Counted from the first letter of the stretch, positions 17,114 through 25,960 are shown. The stretch is 64,000 nt of DNA from Rhizobiales bacterium UBA1912 (GCA_002337455.1 DDGC01000021.1:1-64000); one strand, 5' to 3'. Notes: generated from the sequence alone by a model not told the origin. Numbers and translations: made by a program.

Positions 17114-17926
17114 ATGCGCGTTGCGCTTTTGCAGCTCAATTCCCGCGACGACAAGTCGGCCAACATCGCCACGATCACCCGGCTGTTCGAGGAAAAAATC
17201 GCCGGCCGGGACGTCGACCTGGTCGCCGCACCGGAATATTCCACCTTCCTGGGCGGGCTCAGGGAAGAGCAGTGGGCCGCAGCCGAGACGTTCCCCGACG
17301 GCGAGGGCTATCGCGCCCTGCAGGGGCTCGCAAGGACCTACGGCGTTGCCGTCCACACAGGCTCGATGATCGAGCGTGACGGCAACAAGCACTACAACAC
17401 GAGCGTCGTTTTCGGTCCGGACGGGACCGAACTCGCCCGCTATCGCAAGATCCACCTCTTTGACGTGGAAACCCCAGGCGGCCACGTCTTCCGGGAATCC
17501 GACGTCATCGACCGCGGCGGCGAGGTTGTCGATTTCACCTATGATGGCCACAAGTTCGGGTGCTCGATCTGCTACGACATGCGGTTTTCCGAGCTCTATC
17601 TGCAGCACATGCGGAACGGTTGCGATGTCATCATGGTCCCCGCGGCCTTCAATATGGAGACCGGCAAGGACCATTGGGAAGCGCTATTGCGCGCCCGCGC
17701 CATCGAAACCCAGAGCTGGGTGATCGCCGCCGGTCAGATCGGTTTTCATCGCGAAGCGGCTGGTGAACGTGCGTGCTACGGCAATTCCATGGTCATCGAT
17801 CCCTGGGGCAATATCGTTGCCCGCGCTTCGGCCAGACCGGGCGTGACGCTGGCGGATGTCGACTTCGACTACGCCCGGCATGTCCGCACCATCCTGCCGT
17901 CCAACAACCACCACGTTCTGGCCTGA
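17114..17926 (+). CDS. Carbon-nitrogen hydrolase, nitrilase superfamily (Nit1/Nit2-like)
   Basis: A 270-residue amidase. The catalytic triad is visible as Glu in AAPEYS, Lys in YRKIHLFD and Cys in CSICYDMRFSELY. The VETPGGHVFRESD segment is like the Nit (deaminated glutathione/omega-amidase) branch. I chose the ATG at 17114 with ATGGAGA just upstream; the open frame extends far back through dctM but only as an out-of-frame shadow. Its place behind a TRAP system suggests it opens an amide bond in the imported compound or in a gamma-glutamyl intermediate. Confidence 0.9.
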   Translation: MRVALLQLNSRDDKSANIATITRLFEEKIAGRDVDLVAAPEYSTFLGGLREEQWAAAETFPDGEGYRALQGLARTYGVAVHTGSMIERDGNKHYNTSVVFGPDGTELARYRKIHLFDVETPGGHVFRESDVIDRGGEVVDFTYDGHKFGCSICYDMRFSELYLQHMRNGCDVIMVPAAFNMETGKDHWEALLRARAIETQSWVIAAGQIGFHREAAGERACYGNSMVIDPWGNIVARASARPGVTLADVDFDYARHVRTILPSNNHHVLA

Positions 17927-17930
17927 GCCC

Positions 17931-18665
17931 ATGCTTGACGGATACGCATTCTGGATGAGCACGCCCAATCTCGACTTCCTCGAGATCGCGGCCAATGCCG
18001 GTTTCAAGCGCGTCGTCTGCGACGTCGAACACAACGGCTTTTCCCCCGATCGGCGCGAAGCACTCGTCGTTGCCGCCCGCGCTTTGGGGCTGAAGGTGTT
18101 TTTCAAGATCGAAGGCCCCGAGCCCGTCTGGGTCCAGCGCGCACTCGACCTTGACGTCGATGGGGTAATCATCCCCCATTGCGGCCGGCTCGAGACGTCC
18201 CGCGCAGCGCTTGAGACGACCAAATTCCCGCCCATGGGCACGCGCAGCTACGCCGCCGGGCGCTCCGCGCGGTTCAGCCCGCCCGATGCCGGTTATTTCG
18301 AGCGGTGCAACCGGGAAATCCTCTGCCTGCCCATGATCGAGACCGCCGAGGCTTTCGGCGACATCGAAGCGATCCTCGCCCACGACTGCGTCGACGGCGT
18401 CTTTGTCGGCCCGTTCGATCTGGCATTGACGCGAGGGCGCAAGACCTACGCCTTCACCGACGCGGACCGCGCCGATATCGCCCGCATCGCACAAGCCGCC
18501 AAGGCAGCCGGCAAGCCATGGTGGATACCGGCCTGGAAGCCCGACGAACAGCAATTCGCGATCGATGAGGGCGCCGCCGTCCGCGTCATCGCGGCCGAGC
18601 ATCAGGTGCTGATGGCCGGGCTCGCCTCGGTGATCGGCCAATTGCCCCAGCGCGCAGACCAGTAA
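17931..18665 (+). CDS. HpcH/HpaI-family aldolase
   Basis: A 244-residue class II (metal-dependent) aldolase of the HpcH/HpaI/citrate lyase beta family, which cleaves 2-keto-hydroxy acids to pyruvate plus an aldehyde. Visible motifs are VVCDVEHNGF (active-site His), DGVIIPHCG, MIETAEAFGDIEAI (metal Glu) and VFVGPFDLALT (metal Asp). The ATG at 17931 follows the amidase stop by 4 bases. With the RraA-like protein next door, two pyruvate-aldolase-type proteins lie side by side. Confidence 0.9.
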   Translation: MLDGYAFWMSTPNLDFLEIAANAGFKRVVCDVEHNGFSPDRREALVVAARALGLKVFFKIEGPEPVWVQRALDLDVDGVIIPHCGRLETSRAALETTKFPPMGTRSYAAGRSARFSPPDAGYFERCNREILCLPMIETAEAFGDIEAILAHDCVDGVFVGPFDLALTRGRKTYAFTDADRADIARIAQAAKAAGKPWWIPAWKPDEQQFAIDEGAAVRVIAAEHQVLMAGLASVIGQLPQRADQ

Positions 18666-18675
18666 GGAAGAAATA

Positions 18676-19341
18676 GTGAAAGACTTCGTCAAAAACCCTC
18701 TGCCGGCAAGCTTGCCCGATGCGCTGCTCGAAAAGCTCCGGCGCGTCGAGACGGCAACCATCGGCCATTTCCTCCATTCGGCCTTCATGGACAGCGCCGT
18801 CGCCGCGGTCGATCCGGGCAGGCGGATTGCTGGCACTGCGGTAACGCTGCGGCTGGCGGCCAATGATTCCACGCTGCTCCATGATGTCGTTTCGACGCTG
18901 CGGCCTACCGACATTCTGGTCATTGACCGTTCGGGCGATACGCGTCACGCGTGCTGGGGTGGTGTCGTAACCAACGCCGCCGCGCTCTGCGGCTTTGCCG
19001 GCGCGGTGATCGATGGGCCGGTGACTGACGTCAACGAGATCGTCGCCAACGCCTTTCCGATCTGGAGCCGTGGCCGGTCCTCGATCACGACCAAGCTTTA
19101 TGCCCAGTCCGGGAGCTTCAATACGCTCATATCCTGCGGCGGGGTGACGGTCAGCCCGGGCGATGCCATTCTGGCCGACGAGAGCGGCGTGGTTGTGCTT
19201 TCGCCCGAGGACGCCGAGGCGGTAGCGGATCGCGCGCTCGGCATGCAGAGCGCGGAAATCGATCTCATCGCCCGCCTCAGGGCCGGAGAAAAGCTGGGCG
19301 ATATTACCGGCGCGTCGGCCATGGTCGCAGAGCGGCTTTAA
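18676..19341 (+). CDS. RraA-like / 4-hydroxy-4-methyl-2-oxoglutarate aldolase family protein
   Basis: A 221-residue member of the RraA/HMG-aldolase fold, starting with GTG after AGGAAG. The core GGVVTNAAALCGFAGAVIDG is present. At the position that normally reads DGxVRD the sequence is DGPVTD, so Thr117 stands where aldolase members have the conserved pyruvate-binding Arg. It may therefore be a structural or regulatory homologue, or have a changed specificity. It lies 10 bases after the HpcH aldolase gene in the same operon. Confidence 0.85.
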   Translation: MKDFVKNPLPASLPDALLEKLRRVETATIGHFLHSAFMDSAVAAVDPGRRIAGTAVTLRLAANDSTLLHDVVSTLRPTDILVIDRSGDTRHACWGGVVTNAAALCGFAGAVIDGPVTDVNEIVANAFPIWSRGRSSITTKLYAQSGSFNTLISCGGVTVSPGDAILADESGVVVLSPEDAEAVADRALGMQSAEIDLIARLRAGEKLGDITGASAMVAERL

Positions 19342-19352
19342 CGGGGGATCGG

Positions 19353-20291
19353 ATGAACATCGAGGCGCTGCGCACGCTGATCTATACTGCAGAGCACCGC
19401 AACTACCACACGGTAGCGCAGCTCATGCACATCTCGCAGCCTGCGATTTCCAAGCGTATCCGCATGCTCGAGGATCAGCTTCAGAACAAGCTGGTCGAGC
19501 GTGTGGGCGCCTCGATGGTCCTGACCCCCGCGGGTCAGGCTCTGCTGCCCTATTGCGAGCGGATCGTTTCGGCCTATGACGAAGCACTCCAGCGGCTCAG
19601 CAATCCCGGAGACTGGCAGGGCACGATCCAGCTCGGTGCCGTCGATACGATCCTGTCGACCTGGCTCACCGATTTTCTCGACCGCCATCAGCGATGCTAT
19701 CCCCAGGTGCGCATTGAAGTGGTGGCCGCCCCGACCAAGGACCTTCTCGTTGAACTCAACAACGGACGGATCGACATCGCGATGATGCTTGGCCCGTCCT
19801 ATGACCGTGCTCTCGTCGAGGTCCCCCTGTGCACCATGGAGGTCGGCTTCTATGGCCGCGCCAAGGCGAGGCTCGATACCGATGCGGTGCCGCGTAGCCT
19901 CTCTGTCGAAGAGATTGCCGAGGCGAGCGTCATCACGTTTCCACACGGGTCGCGTCCTTATTTCGAGGTGGCCGAGCAACTCCGCCAACTCCCGTTGCCC
20001 CACCAGCCCAGGCTTAGTGGGTGCATGTCGATGCTGACTCTGAGATCACTGGCCGAGCGCGGGCTGGGCGTAGCGACGCTGCCTACGCCGATGGCGGTGG
20101 GAGGGCGGCTGGAACGGCTCGATCTCGGCATTGCGCTACAGCCGCTTACATTTGCCGCCGCCTATCGACCCGCCGCCGCGCCTCCGATCTATAGCCGCTT
20201 TTGCGCGCTGGCCGCTGACACGGCGGCCGACTACGCCCGCCGCAACCGCACCGGCATCGCCGTGCCCGGCGCGATCCCTGCTGCGCCATGA
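19353..20291 (+). CDS. LysR-family transcriptional regulator
   Basis: A 312-residue regulator. The N-terminal winged HTH (about 1-60) reads IEALRTLIYTAEHRNYHTVAQLMHIS with the following QPAISKRIRMLEDQL. An effector-binding domain of periplasmic-binding-protein fold occupies the rest. The gene is co-directional and in the middle of the operon: 11 bases after the RraA-like gene and overlapping the amidohydrolase gene by 4. It is likely the regulator of this pathway, possibly from an internal promoter. Confidence 0.92.
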   Translation: MNIEALRTLIYTAEHRNYHTVAQLMHISQPAISKRIRMLEDQLQNKLVERVGASMVLTPAGQALLPYCERIVSAYDEALQRLSNPGDWQGTIQLGAVDTILSTWLTDFLDRHQRCYPQVRIEVVAAPTKDLLVELNNGRIDIAMMLGPSYDRALVEVPLCTMEVGFYGRAKARLDTDAVPRSLSVEEIAEASVITFPHGSRPYFEVAEQLRQLPLPHQPRLSGCMSMLTLRSLAERGLGVATLPTPMAVGGRLERLDLGIALQPLTFAAAYRPAAAPPIYSRFCALAADTAADYARRNRTGIAVPGAIPAAP

Positions 20292-21100
20292 GTTCGACTG
20301 CGCAAGATAGCCGCCTCCTGGGTGCGTCGGATGGACCGGCCTTCGAGATCGTCAATCCCGGAGGGGCAAGTCCGATCCTGCTCGTGTGCGAGCATGCAGC
20401 AAACCGGGTGCCTGAACGGCTCGCCAATCTGGGTCTGGAGCCCGGGCAGCTCGCAAGCCATGTCGGCTGGGATCCGGGCGCACTAGCCCTTGCAGAGCGC
20501 TTGAGCAGTGCGTTCGACGCCCAGCTCATTGCCGCGCGGTTCTCGCGCCTCGTCTATGATTGCAATCGTCCGCCCGACGCGCCGAGCGCCATGCCCCACG
20601 ATACCGAAGTTTGCGCGGTGCCGGGCAATATGGACCTGACGCATGCCGAGCGGCAGGCGCGGGTCGCGGAAATCTATCTGCCCTTTCACGCGGCGCTTGC
20701 CGATCTCATCGTCCGCAAGCGCGGGGGTGAGGGGGTGCCGGTGGTCGTCACCGTTCACAGCTTCACTCCGATTTTCAGGGGCGAGCGCCGCGACGTCGAA
20801 ATCGGATTCCTCCACGGCCGGGATGGCCGCCTTGCTGGGGCCCTGCGGGATTTCTGCGCCGGACGATCGGCATACGATGTTCGCCTCAACCAACCGTATG
20901 GGCCGACCGATGGCGTTCTGCACACCATCGAAAAACACCTTGGCGACAGCCCGTTTCCCTACGTGATGATCGAGGTGAGAAACGACTTGCTGGCGCCGGA
21001 AAGGAGCCTTGCGGACGTCGTGAACCTGCTCGCGAACGCGCTGCCCAAGGCCCTGTCGGGGTCCAATTTCAACGAAACAACAAGATGGCCGGAAGCTTGA
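20288..21100 (+). CDS. N-formylglutamate amidohydrolase family protein
   Basis: A 270-residue zinc hydrolase of the FGase family. Motifs are LLVCEHAANRVPERL (metal ligands), VGWDPGALALAERL, YDCNRPP and the second metal region VTVHSFTPIFRGERRD. The classical enzyme removes formate from N-formylglutamate in His degradation. Here there are no other hut genes, and the next gene is a gamma-glutamyl ligase, so hydrolysis of an N-substituted glutamyl amide is a better guess. Confidence 0.9.
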   Translation: MSSTAQDSRLLGASDGPAFEIVNPGGASPILLVCEHAANRVPERLANLGLEPGQLASHVGWDPGALALAERLSSAFDAQLIAARFSRLVYDCNRPPDAPSAMPHDTEVCAVPGNMDLTHAERQARVAEIYLPFHAALADLIVRKRGGEGVPVVVTVHSFTPIFRGERRDVEIGFLHGRDGRLAGALRDFCAGRSAYDVRLNQPYGPTDGVLHTIEKHLGDSPFPYVMIEVRNDLLAPERSLADVVNLLANALPKALSGSNFNETTRWPEA

Positions 21101-21102
21101 GC

Positions 21103-22467
21103 ATGACAGCGGACTTCACATTCGAAACCTTGAAACAAAGGGTCTCCGAGGGCGAAATCGACACTGTCCTTGTCTGTCTCGTCGACATGCAGGGACGCCT
21201 GATGGGTAAGCGGTTTCAGGCCCAGACGTTTGTCAAAAGCGCATGGGAAGAAACCCATTGCTGCAATTACCTGCTGGCCACCGACCTTGAGATGGCAACG
21301 CCCGATGGCTATGCCGCGACAAGCTGGGCGGCGGGGTATGGCGATTATGTCATGAAGCCGGATCTCGCGACGTTGCGGCCCGTTCCCTGGCTCGAAGGCA
21401 CCGCCATGGTGCTCTGCGACGTCCTCGATCATCACACGCATGCGCCGGTCGCCCATTCGCCGAGGCAAGTTCTCAAAACCCAGATCGAACGCCTTCGCGC
21501 CCTCGGGTTTGAGGCGGTGATGGCCACCGAACTGGAGTTCTTTCTGTTCGAAAAAAGCTTCGATGAAATCCGCAAGTCCGGCTTTCGCGATCTTGAGCCG
21601 ATCAGCGGCTACAATGAAGATTATCACATCCTTCAGACCACCAAGGAAGAGCATGTGATGCGGCCCGTCCGCAACCTGCTTCTCGCCGCGGGGATACCTG
21701 TCGAAAGCTCGAAGGGCGAAGCCGAGGCCGGCCAGGAAGAACTCAACATCCGCTACGACGCGCCGCTCAACTGCGCCGATCACCACACCATCGCCAAGCA
21801 TGCCATCAAGGAGATCGCCTGGCAGAAAGGGCATGCGGCGACCTTCCTGCCCAAATGGCACCACGACAGGGTTGGCTCGTCGTCCCATATCCACCAGTCG
21901 CTCTGGAAGAACGGGGAGCCGGCCTTTTACGACAGCACCGCGACACACGGGATGTCCGCGCTGATGGGGCAGTACCTGGCCGGGCTCGTGAAATACGCGC
22001 CCGACGTCACCTATTTCCTCGCGCCCTATGTGAACAGCTACAAGCGGTTCCAGAAGGGCACCTTCGCGCCGACCGGCATTGTGTGGTCGATCGACAACCG
22101 TACGGCCGGTTTCCGGCTCTGCGGCGCGGATACAAAGGCGGTGCGCGTCGAGTGCCGGATCGGCGGGTCCGATATCAACCCCTATCTGGCGATGGCCGCC
22201 CAGCTCGCTGCGGGGATCGCCGGGATCGAGGAGGGGCTCGATCCTCCGCCGGCTCTCACGGGCGATGCCTATGAAGCGGCCAAGGCAAGCCAGATCCCGC
22301 GCACCCTGCGCGACGCCATGGCGACGCTCAGGGCGTCGAAAATGCTGCGTGCGGCGTTGGGCGACGATGTCGTCGAGCACTACTACCGCTGCGCGGAATG
22401 GGAACAGGAAGAGTTTGACCGCGTGGTGACGGACTACGAGATCGCCCGCGGCTTTGAGAAAGCGTGA
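21103..22467 (+). CDS. Glutamine synthetase family protein, PuuA-like gamma-glutamyl ligase
   Basis: A 454-residue ATP-dependent ligase of the GS fold. Motifs are MATELEFFLFE (metal Glu), GEAEAGQEELN, VGSSSHIHQSLW, FAPTGIVWSIDNRTAGFRL and VECRIGGSDINPYLAMAAQ. The N-terminal domain is short, and the operon partners are an aldehyde and an alcohol dehydrogenase, as in polyamine, ethanolamine or isopropylamine glutamylation pathways. True ammonia-assimilating GS is unlikely. I prefer the ATG at 21103 (GGAAG about 8 bases upstream) to the one at 21085, which lies inside the previous gene. Confidence 0.92.
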   Translation: MTADFTFETLKQRVSEGEIDTVLVCLVDMQGRLMGKRFQAQTFVKSAWEETHCCNYLLATDLEMATPDGYAATSWAAGYGDYVMKPDLATLRPVPWLEGTAMVLCDVLDHHTHAPVAHSPRQVLKTQIERLRALGFEAVMATELEFFLFEKSFDEIRKSGFRDLEPISGYNEDYHILQTTKEEHVMRPVRNLLLAAGIPVESSKGEAEAGQEELNIRYDAPLNCADHHTIAKHAIKEIAWQKGHAATFLPKWHHDRVGSSSHIHQSLWKNGEPAFYDSTATHGMSALMGQYLAGLVKYAPDVTYFLAPYVNSYKRFQKGTFAPTGIVWSIDNRTAGFRLCGADTKAVRVECRIGGSDINPYLAMAAQLAAGIAGIEEGLDPPPALTGDAYEAAKASQIPRTLRDAMATLRASKMLRAALGDDVVEHYYRCAEWEQEEFDRVVTDYEIARGFEKA

Positions 22468-22477
22468 GCCCGATATT

Positions 22478-23857
22478 ATGACCAAGACAATTCAATGCAT
22501 TTCGCCGATAGACGGCTCCGTATTTGCCGAGCGCGAGGCGCTCGCGCTCGATGATGCACGTGCGCTGACCGCCCGTTCGCGCAAGGCGCAGGCGGCGTGG
22601 GCGGCCCGGCCGCTGCAGGAGCGTATCGACCTCGTCATGGCCGGAGTTGCAGCCATAGGCGCGCTCAATGCCGAAATCGTGCCCGAACTCGCCCACCAGA
22701 TGGGACGCCCGGTCCGCTACGGCGGAGAGTTTGGCGGTTTCAACGAACGCGCAAGCCACATGGCTGCCATCGCCAAAGACGCGCTTGCAGACATCGCGGT
22801 TTCGAGCGAGGCGGGCCTCAAGCGCTACATCAAGCGCGTTCCGCACGGCGTCGTGTTTGTGGTGGCGCCCTGGAACTACCCGTACATGACCGCGATCAAC
22901 ACAGTGGCACCGGCCCTGATCGCGGGCAACGCCGTCGTCCTCAAGCACGCGTCGCAAACCCTGCTGGTCGGCGAGCGCCTGGCGGCGGCGTTCCGCACCG
23001 CGGGCGTGCCGGAAGATGTGTTTCAGAACGTTTTTCTCGACCATGAAACGACCGGGGCGCTCATTTCCGAAGGCGCGTTCGACTTCATCAACTTCACAGG
23101 TTCGGTGAACGGCGGCAAAGCCATGGAGCGCGCTGCAGCGGGCACCTTTACCGGGCTCGGGCTCGAGCTTGGTGGCAAGGATCCCGGTTACGTCATGGGC
23201 GACGCAGATCTCGATGCCGCAGTCGATGCGCTGATCGATGGCGCCATGTTCAATTCGGGCCAATGCTGCTGCGGGATTGAGCGTATCTATGTTGCCGAAC
23301 CGCTCTTTGATGCCTTTGTCGAAAAGGCTGTCGCTATCGTCAAGGGCTATAAGCTGGGCAATCCGCTCGACCCTGAAACGACGCTTGGCCCGATGGCCCA
23401 TGTCAGGTTCGCACAAGAGGCGCGCAGCCAGATCGCCGACGCCGTGGAGGCAGGCGCAAAGGCGCATATCCCCACCTTCGACACCGACGATGGCGGCGCC
23501 TATCTCACCCCGCAGATTCTCACAGATGTCACCCACGACATGCGCGTGATGCGCGAGGAGAGTTTTGGTCCGGTGGTTGGCATCATGAAGGTAAGAAACG
23601 ACGACGAGGCCGTCGCGCTCATGAACGACAGTGATTTCGGGCTGACGGCCTCGCTCTGGACCAAGGACATGGACCGGGCCGAGGCCATCGCGAACCGCAT
23701 CGAGACCGGCACCGTCTACATGAACCGCTGCGACTATCTCGATCCGGCCCTGTGCTGGACGGGGTGCAAGGACACCGGCCGTGGGGGCGGTCTATCGGTG
23801 ATCGGCTACCACAATCTCACGCGCCCCAAATCCTACTATTTGAAGAAAGCACAGTAA
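22478..23857 (+). CDS. NAD(P)-dependent aldehyde dehydrogenase
   Basis: A 459-residue ALDH. APWNYPYMTAINT begins the cofactor-binding core, FTGSVNGG follows, the general base Glu is in GLELGGKDPG and the catalytic Cys in FNSGQCCCGIERIY. The start at 22478 follows the GS stop by 10 bases. It probably oxidises the gamma-glutamyl aldehyde formed by the alcohol dehydrogenase encoded next. Cys appears three times in a row at the active site, a normal variation. Confidence 0.93.
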   Translation: MTKTIQCISPIDGSVFAEREALALDDARALTARSRKAQAAWAARPLQERIDLVMAGVAAIGALNAEIVPELAHQMGRPVRYGGEFGGFNERASHMAAIAKDALADIAVSSEAGLKRYIKRVPHGVVFVVAPWNYPYMTAINTVAPALIAGNAVVLKHASQTLLVGERLAAAFRTAGVPEDVFQNVFLDHETTGALISEGAFDFINFTGSVNGGKAMERAAAGTFTGLGLELGGKDPGYVMGDADLDAAVDALIDGAMFNSGQCCCGIERIYVAEPLFDAFVEKAVAIVKGYKLGNPLDPETTLGPMAHVRFAQEARSQIADAVEAGAKAHIPTFDTDDGGAYLTPQILTDVTHDMRVMREESFGPVVGIMKVRNDDEAVALMNDSDFGLTASLWTKDMDRAEAIANRIETGTVYMNRCDYLDPALCWTGCKDTGRGGGLSVIGYHNLTRPKSYYLKKAQ

Positions 23858-23858
23858 G

Positions 23859-25004
23859 ATGTTTCCCACCGCCAACTGGTCCTATCCCACCGCTATCCGC
23901 TTCGGCGCCGGGCGCATTTCCGAAATCGCCGACTCCTGCAAGGCGGCCGGTATCACCAGGCCTCTGCTCGTCACCGACAAGGGGCTGGCGCGCATGGAGA
24001 TCACAACCAAAACCCTCGATCTGATTGAAGCGGCAGGACTTGGCCGGGGGCTGTTCTCGGACGTCGATCCGAACCCCACCGATACCAACGCCGACGAGGG
24101 CGTGCGGGTCTTCAGGGACGGCGGATATGACGGCGTCATAGCGTTTGGTGGCGGCTCAGGGCTGGACCTAGCCAAGGTCATCGCCTTCATGGCCGGCCAG
24201 ACCCGGCCGATGTGGGATTTCGAGGACATCGGCGATTGGTGGACGCGTGCCAATCCCGATGCGATCGCGCCCATCGTCGCCGTTCCGACGACGGCCGGGA
24301 CCGGCTCGGAGGTCGGGCGGGCGAGCGTCATCACCAACTCGGCGACGCACGAGAAAAAGATCATCTTCCACCCCAAAATGCTGCCCAGCGTGGTGATCTG
24401 CGACCCCGAACTGACCGTCGGTATGCCCAAATTCATAACGGCGGGCACGGGGCTCGATGCTTTTGCCCATTGTGTCGAGGCGTTTTCCAGCCCGCATTAT
24501 CATCCGATGAGCCAGGGTATTGCCCTCGAAGGGATGCGGCTGGTGAAACAATATCTGCCGCGCGCCTATGAAAACGGCAGCGACATCGAGGCGCGAGCCA
24601 ACATGATGTCTGCGGCGGCCATGGGGTCGACCGCCTTCCAGAAGGGGCTTGGCGCCATCCACGCGCTCAGCCACCCCGTCGGCGCTGTGCATCACACCCA
24701 CCATGGCACCACCAACGCCGTCTTCATGCCCGCGGTGCTGCGGTTCAATCGCGACGCCATCAGCGAGCGCTTCGACGCCGCCGCGGCCTATCTCGGAATC
24801 GACGGTGGATACGAGGGATTTTGCGAATACGTGGAAACGCTCAACGCGGCGCTCGGCATTCCCAAAACGCTCACGGAGCTGGGTGTCGAAAACCCCGACC
24901 TCAATGCCCTCACACTGGCCGCCCTGCGCGATCCGAGCACCGGCGGAAATCCCATCAAGATGACGGCCGAAAACACCCGGGCACTGCTCGAACAGTGCCT
25001 GTGA
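23859..25004 (+). CDS. Iron-containing (group III) alcohol dehydrogenase
   Basis: A 381-residue NAD(P)-dependent dehydrogenase. It shows IAFGGGSGLDLAKVIA (nucleotide binding), TTAGTGSEVGRASVI and the metal ligands in GLDAFAHCVEAF and ALSHPVGAVHHTHHG. It starts one base after the ALDH stop and is the last gene of the operon. The expected reaction is oxidation of a primary alcohol to the aldehyde used by the ALDH. Confidence 0.93.
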   Translation: MFPTANWSYPTAIRFGAGRISEIADSCKAAGITRPLLVTDKGLARMEITTKTLDLIEAAGLGRGLFSDVDPNPTDTNADEGVRVFRDGGYDGVIAFGGGSGLDLAKVIAFMAGQTRPMWDFEDIGDWWTRANPDAIAPIVAVPTTAGTGSEVGRASVITNSATHEKKIIFHPKMLPSVVICDPELTVGMPKFITAGTGLDAFAHCVEAFSSPHYHPMSQGIALEGMRLVKQYLPRAYENGSDIEARANMMSAAAMGSTAFQKGLGAIHALSHPVGAVHHTHHGTTNAVFMPAVLRFNRDAISERFDAAAAYLGIDGGYEGFCEYVETLNAALGIPKTLTELGVENPDLNALTLAALRDPSTGGNPIKMTAENTRALLEQCL

Positions 25005-25040
25005 CGGTTCCGGGTGGCGGAAAACCTGCGCCCGACGGCG

Positions 25041-25568
25041 TCACTCGGCAGAAGCGCGGGTGATGGTGTCGCTGGGAGATGTGCCGCGGAGTTCGATGTT
25101 TAGCCCGTCGAGCTCACGGCGATCGAAGGGAATGTCGTCAAGATTGGTGGGCAGGCTGGAGTCGATGGCGATGACTTTTTCGATCTTGTCGGGCCATATC
25201 TGAGCCATGAGGAGAGCGACGACGCCCCCTTCGCCCTTGCCGATGAGACCGGCCTTGCCCGTCGGGCTTGCTTGGGCGGCCTCGAGCAGCACGATTTCGA
25301 GTTGGTAGAGCGCGTCTCCAAGCGTTGAAAGTTCGGGACGATCGATGGGGCCGAAATACCAGTAAAACCCACCCACGCGGCTGGTGGCGCCGCTCGTCTG
25401 CAGGCGTGGGGCACGCACGGCAATGCGCAGTGTCCCATCTGGACACGCCGCACCCAACGCTTCTGCATCGGGCAGATCGCCATGACGGTCGTGCAGCAAC
25501 AGCCAGGGCGTTCCACCGGGATCGCCCTGCCGCTTGGTGTAGAGAAGGCTTTTGGTGCGAGCACTCAC
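25041..25568 (-). CDS. Alpha/beta-hydrolase-like protein lacking the nucleophile
   Basis: A 175-residue protein resembling small serine esterases (PWLLLHDRHGD, IAVRAPR, then the elbow and IWPDKIEKVIAIDSS). The nucleophile elbow reads GKGEGG, so Glu replaces the Ser of GxSxGG, and no clear C-terminal His motif follows. It is shorter than the usual 200-220 residues. It is the last gene of the flavoprotein-cytochrome operon and overlaps the cytochrome gene by 4 bases. It may be a non-catalytic partner; I am not certain of the fold. Confidence 0.65.
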   Translation of the reverse strand: MSARTKSLLYTKRQGDPGGTPWLLLHDRHGDLPDAEALGAACPDGTLRIAVRAPRLQTSGATSRVGGFYWYFGPIDRPELSTLGDALYQLEIVLLEAAQASPTGKAGLIGKGEGGVVALLMAQIWPDKIEKVIAIDSSLPTNLDDIPFDRRELDGLNIELRGTSPSDTITRASAE

Positions 25569-25960
25569 TCCGCGGCCTCACAGTCCTCGATCCAGTTGGC
25601 GATCATGGCCATCTCGTCGTCGGTCAACTGGCCACCGAACGGCATGCGCTCGCCAGAGCCTCCCACGTCGCCATGGGTGCCTGCGAGCTTGTGATAAAGA
25701 TAGCTCAACTGGGTATCGCCGGGTTCGATGCGGTTCATGTCGGAAACCTGCGTGCTCGGCACGCCGACGGTGTTGGAAATGGTCGAGCCGGACTGGAGCG
25801 AAAGTCCGGCACCGGGGGCCGCGTCCTGATGGCAGCCGACGCACCGCATATCGAGTACGGGCTGAATATCGCCAGCCAGGGTGACTTCGCAGGAGGCCTG
25901 CGCGGCACCGGCAAGGGCGAAAAATACGCCCGCGGAAAGCGTAAGGGTTTTGATAGTCAT
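25565..25960 (-). CDS. Small periplasmic c-type cytochrome
   Basis: A 131-residue protein with a signal peptide (about 1-23, GAAQASC), a single haem c motif CVGCH about 20 residues into the mature chain, and a plausible distal Met in RMPFGG. It ends with the helix LTDDEMAMIANWIEDC, as in cytochromes that top up dehydrogenases. I chose the ATG at 25960 because the longer frame from 26026 adds a non-signal N-terminus across a hairpin. It presumably accepts electrons from the flavoprotein encoded upstream. Confidence 0.85.
   Translation of the reverse strand: MTIKTLTLSAGVFFALAGAAQASCEVTLAGDIQPVLDMRCVGCHQDAAPGAGLSLQSGSTISNTVGVPSTQVSDMNRIEPGDTQLSYLYHKLAGTHGDVGGSGERMPFGGQLTDDEMAMIANWIEDCEAAE

Noticed and set aside
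20288..21100. Histidine degradation (hutG) as the role of the formylglutamate amidohydrolase gene
   Set aside because: No other hut gene is nearby, and the coupled gene is a gamma-glutamyl ligase.
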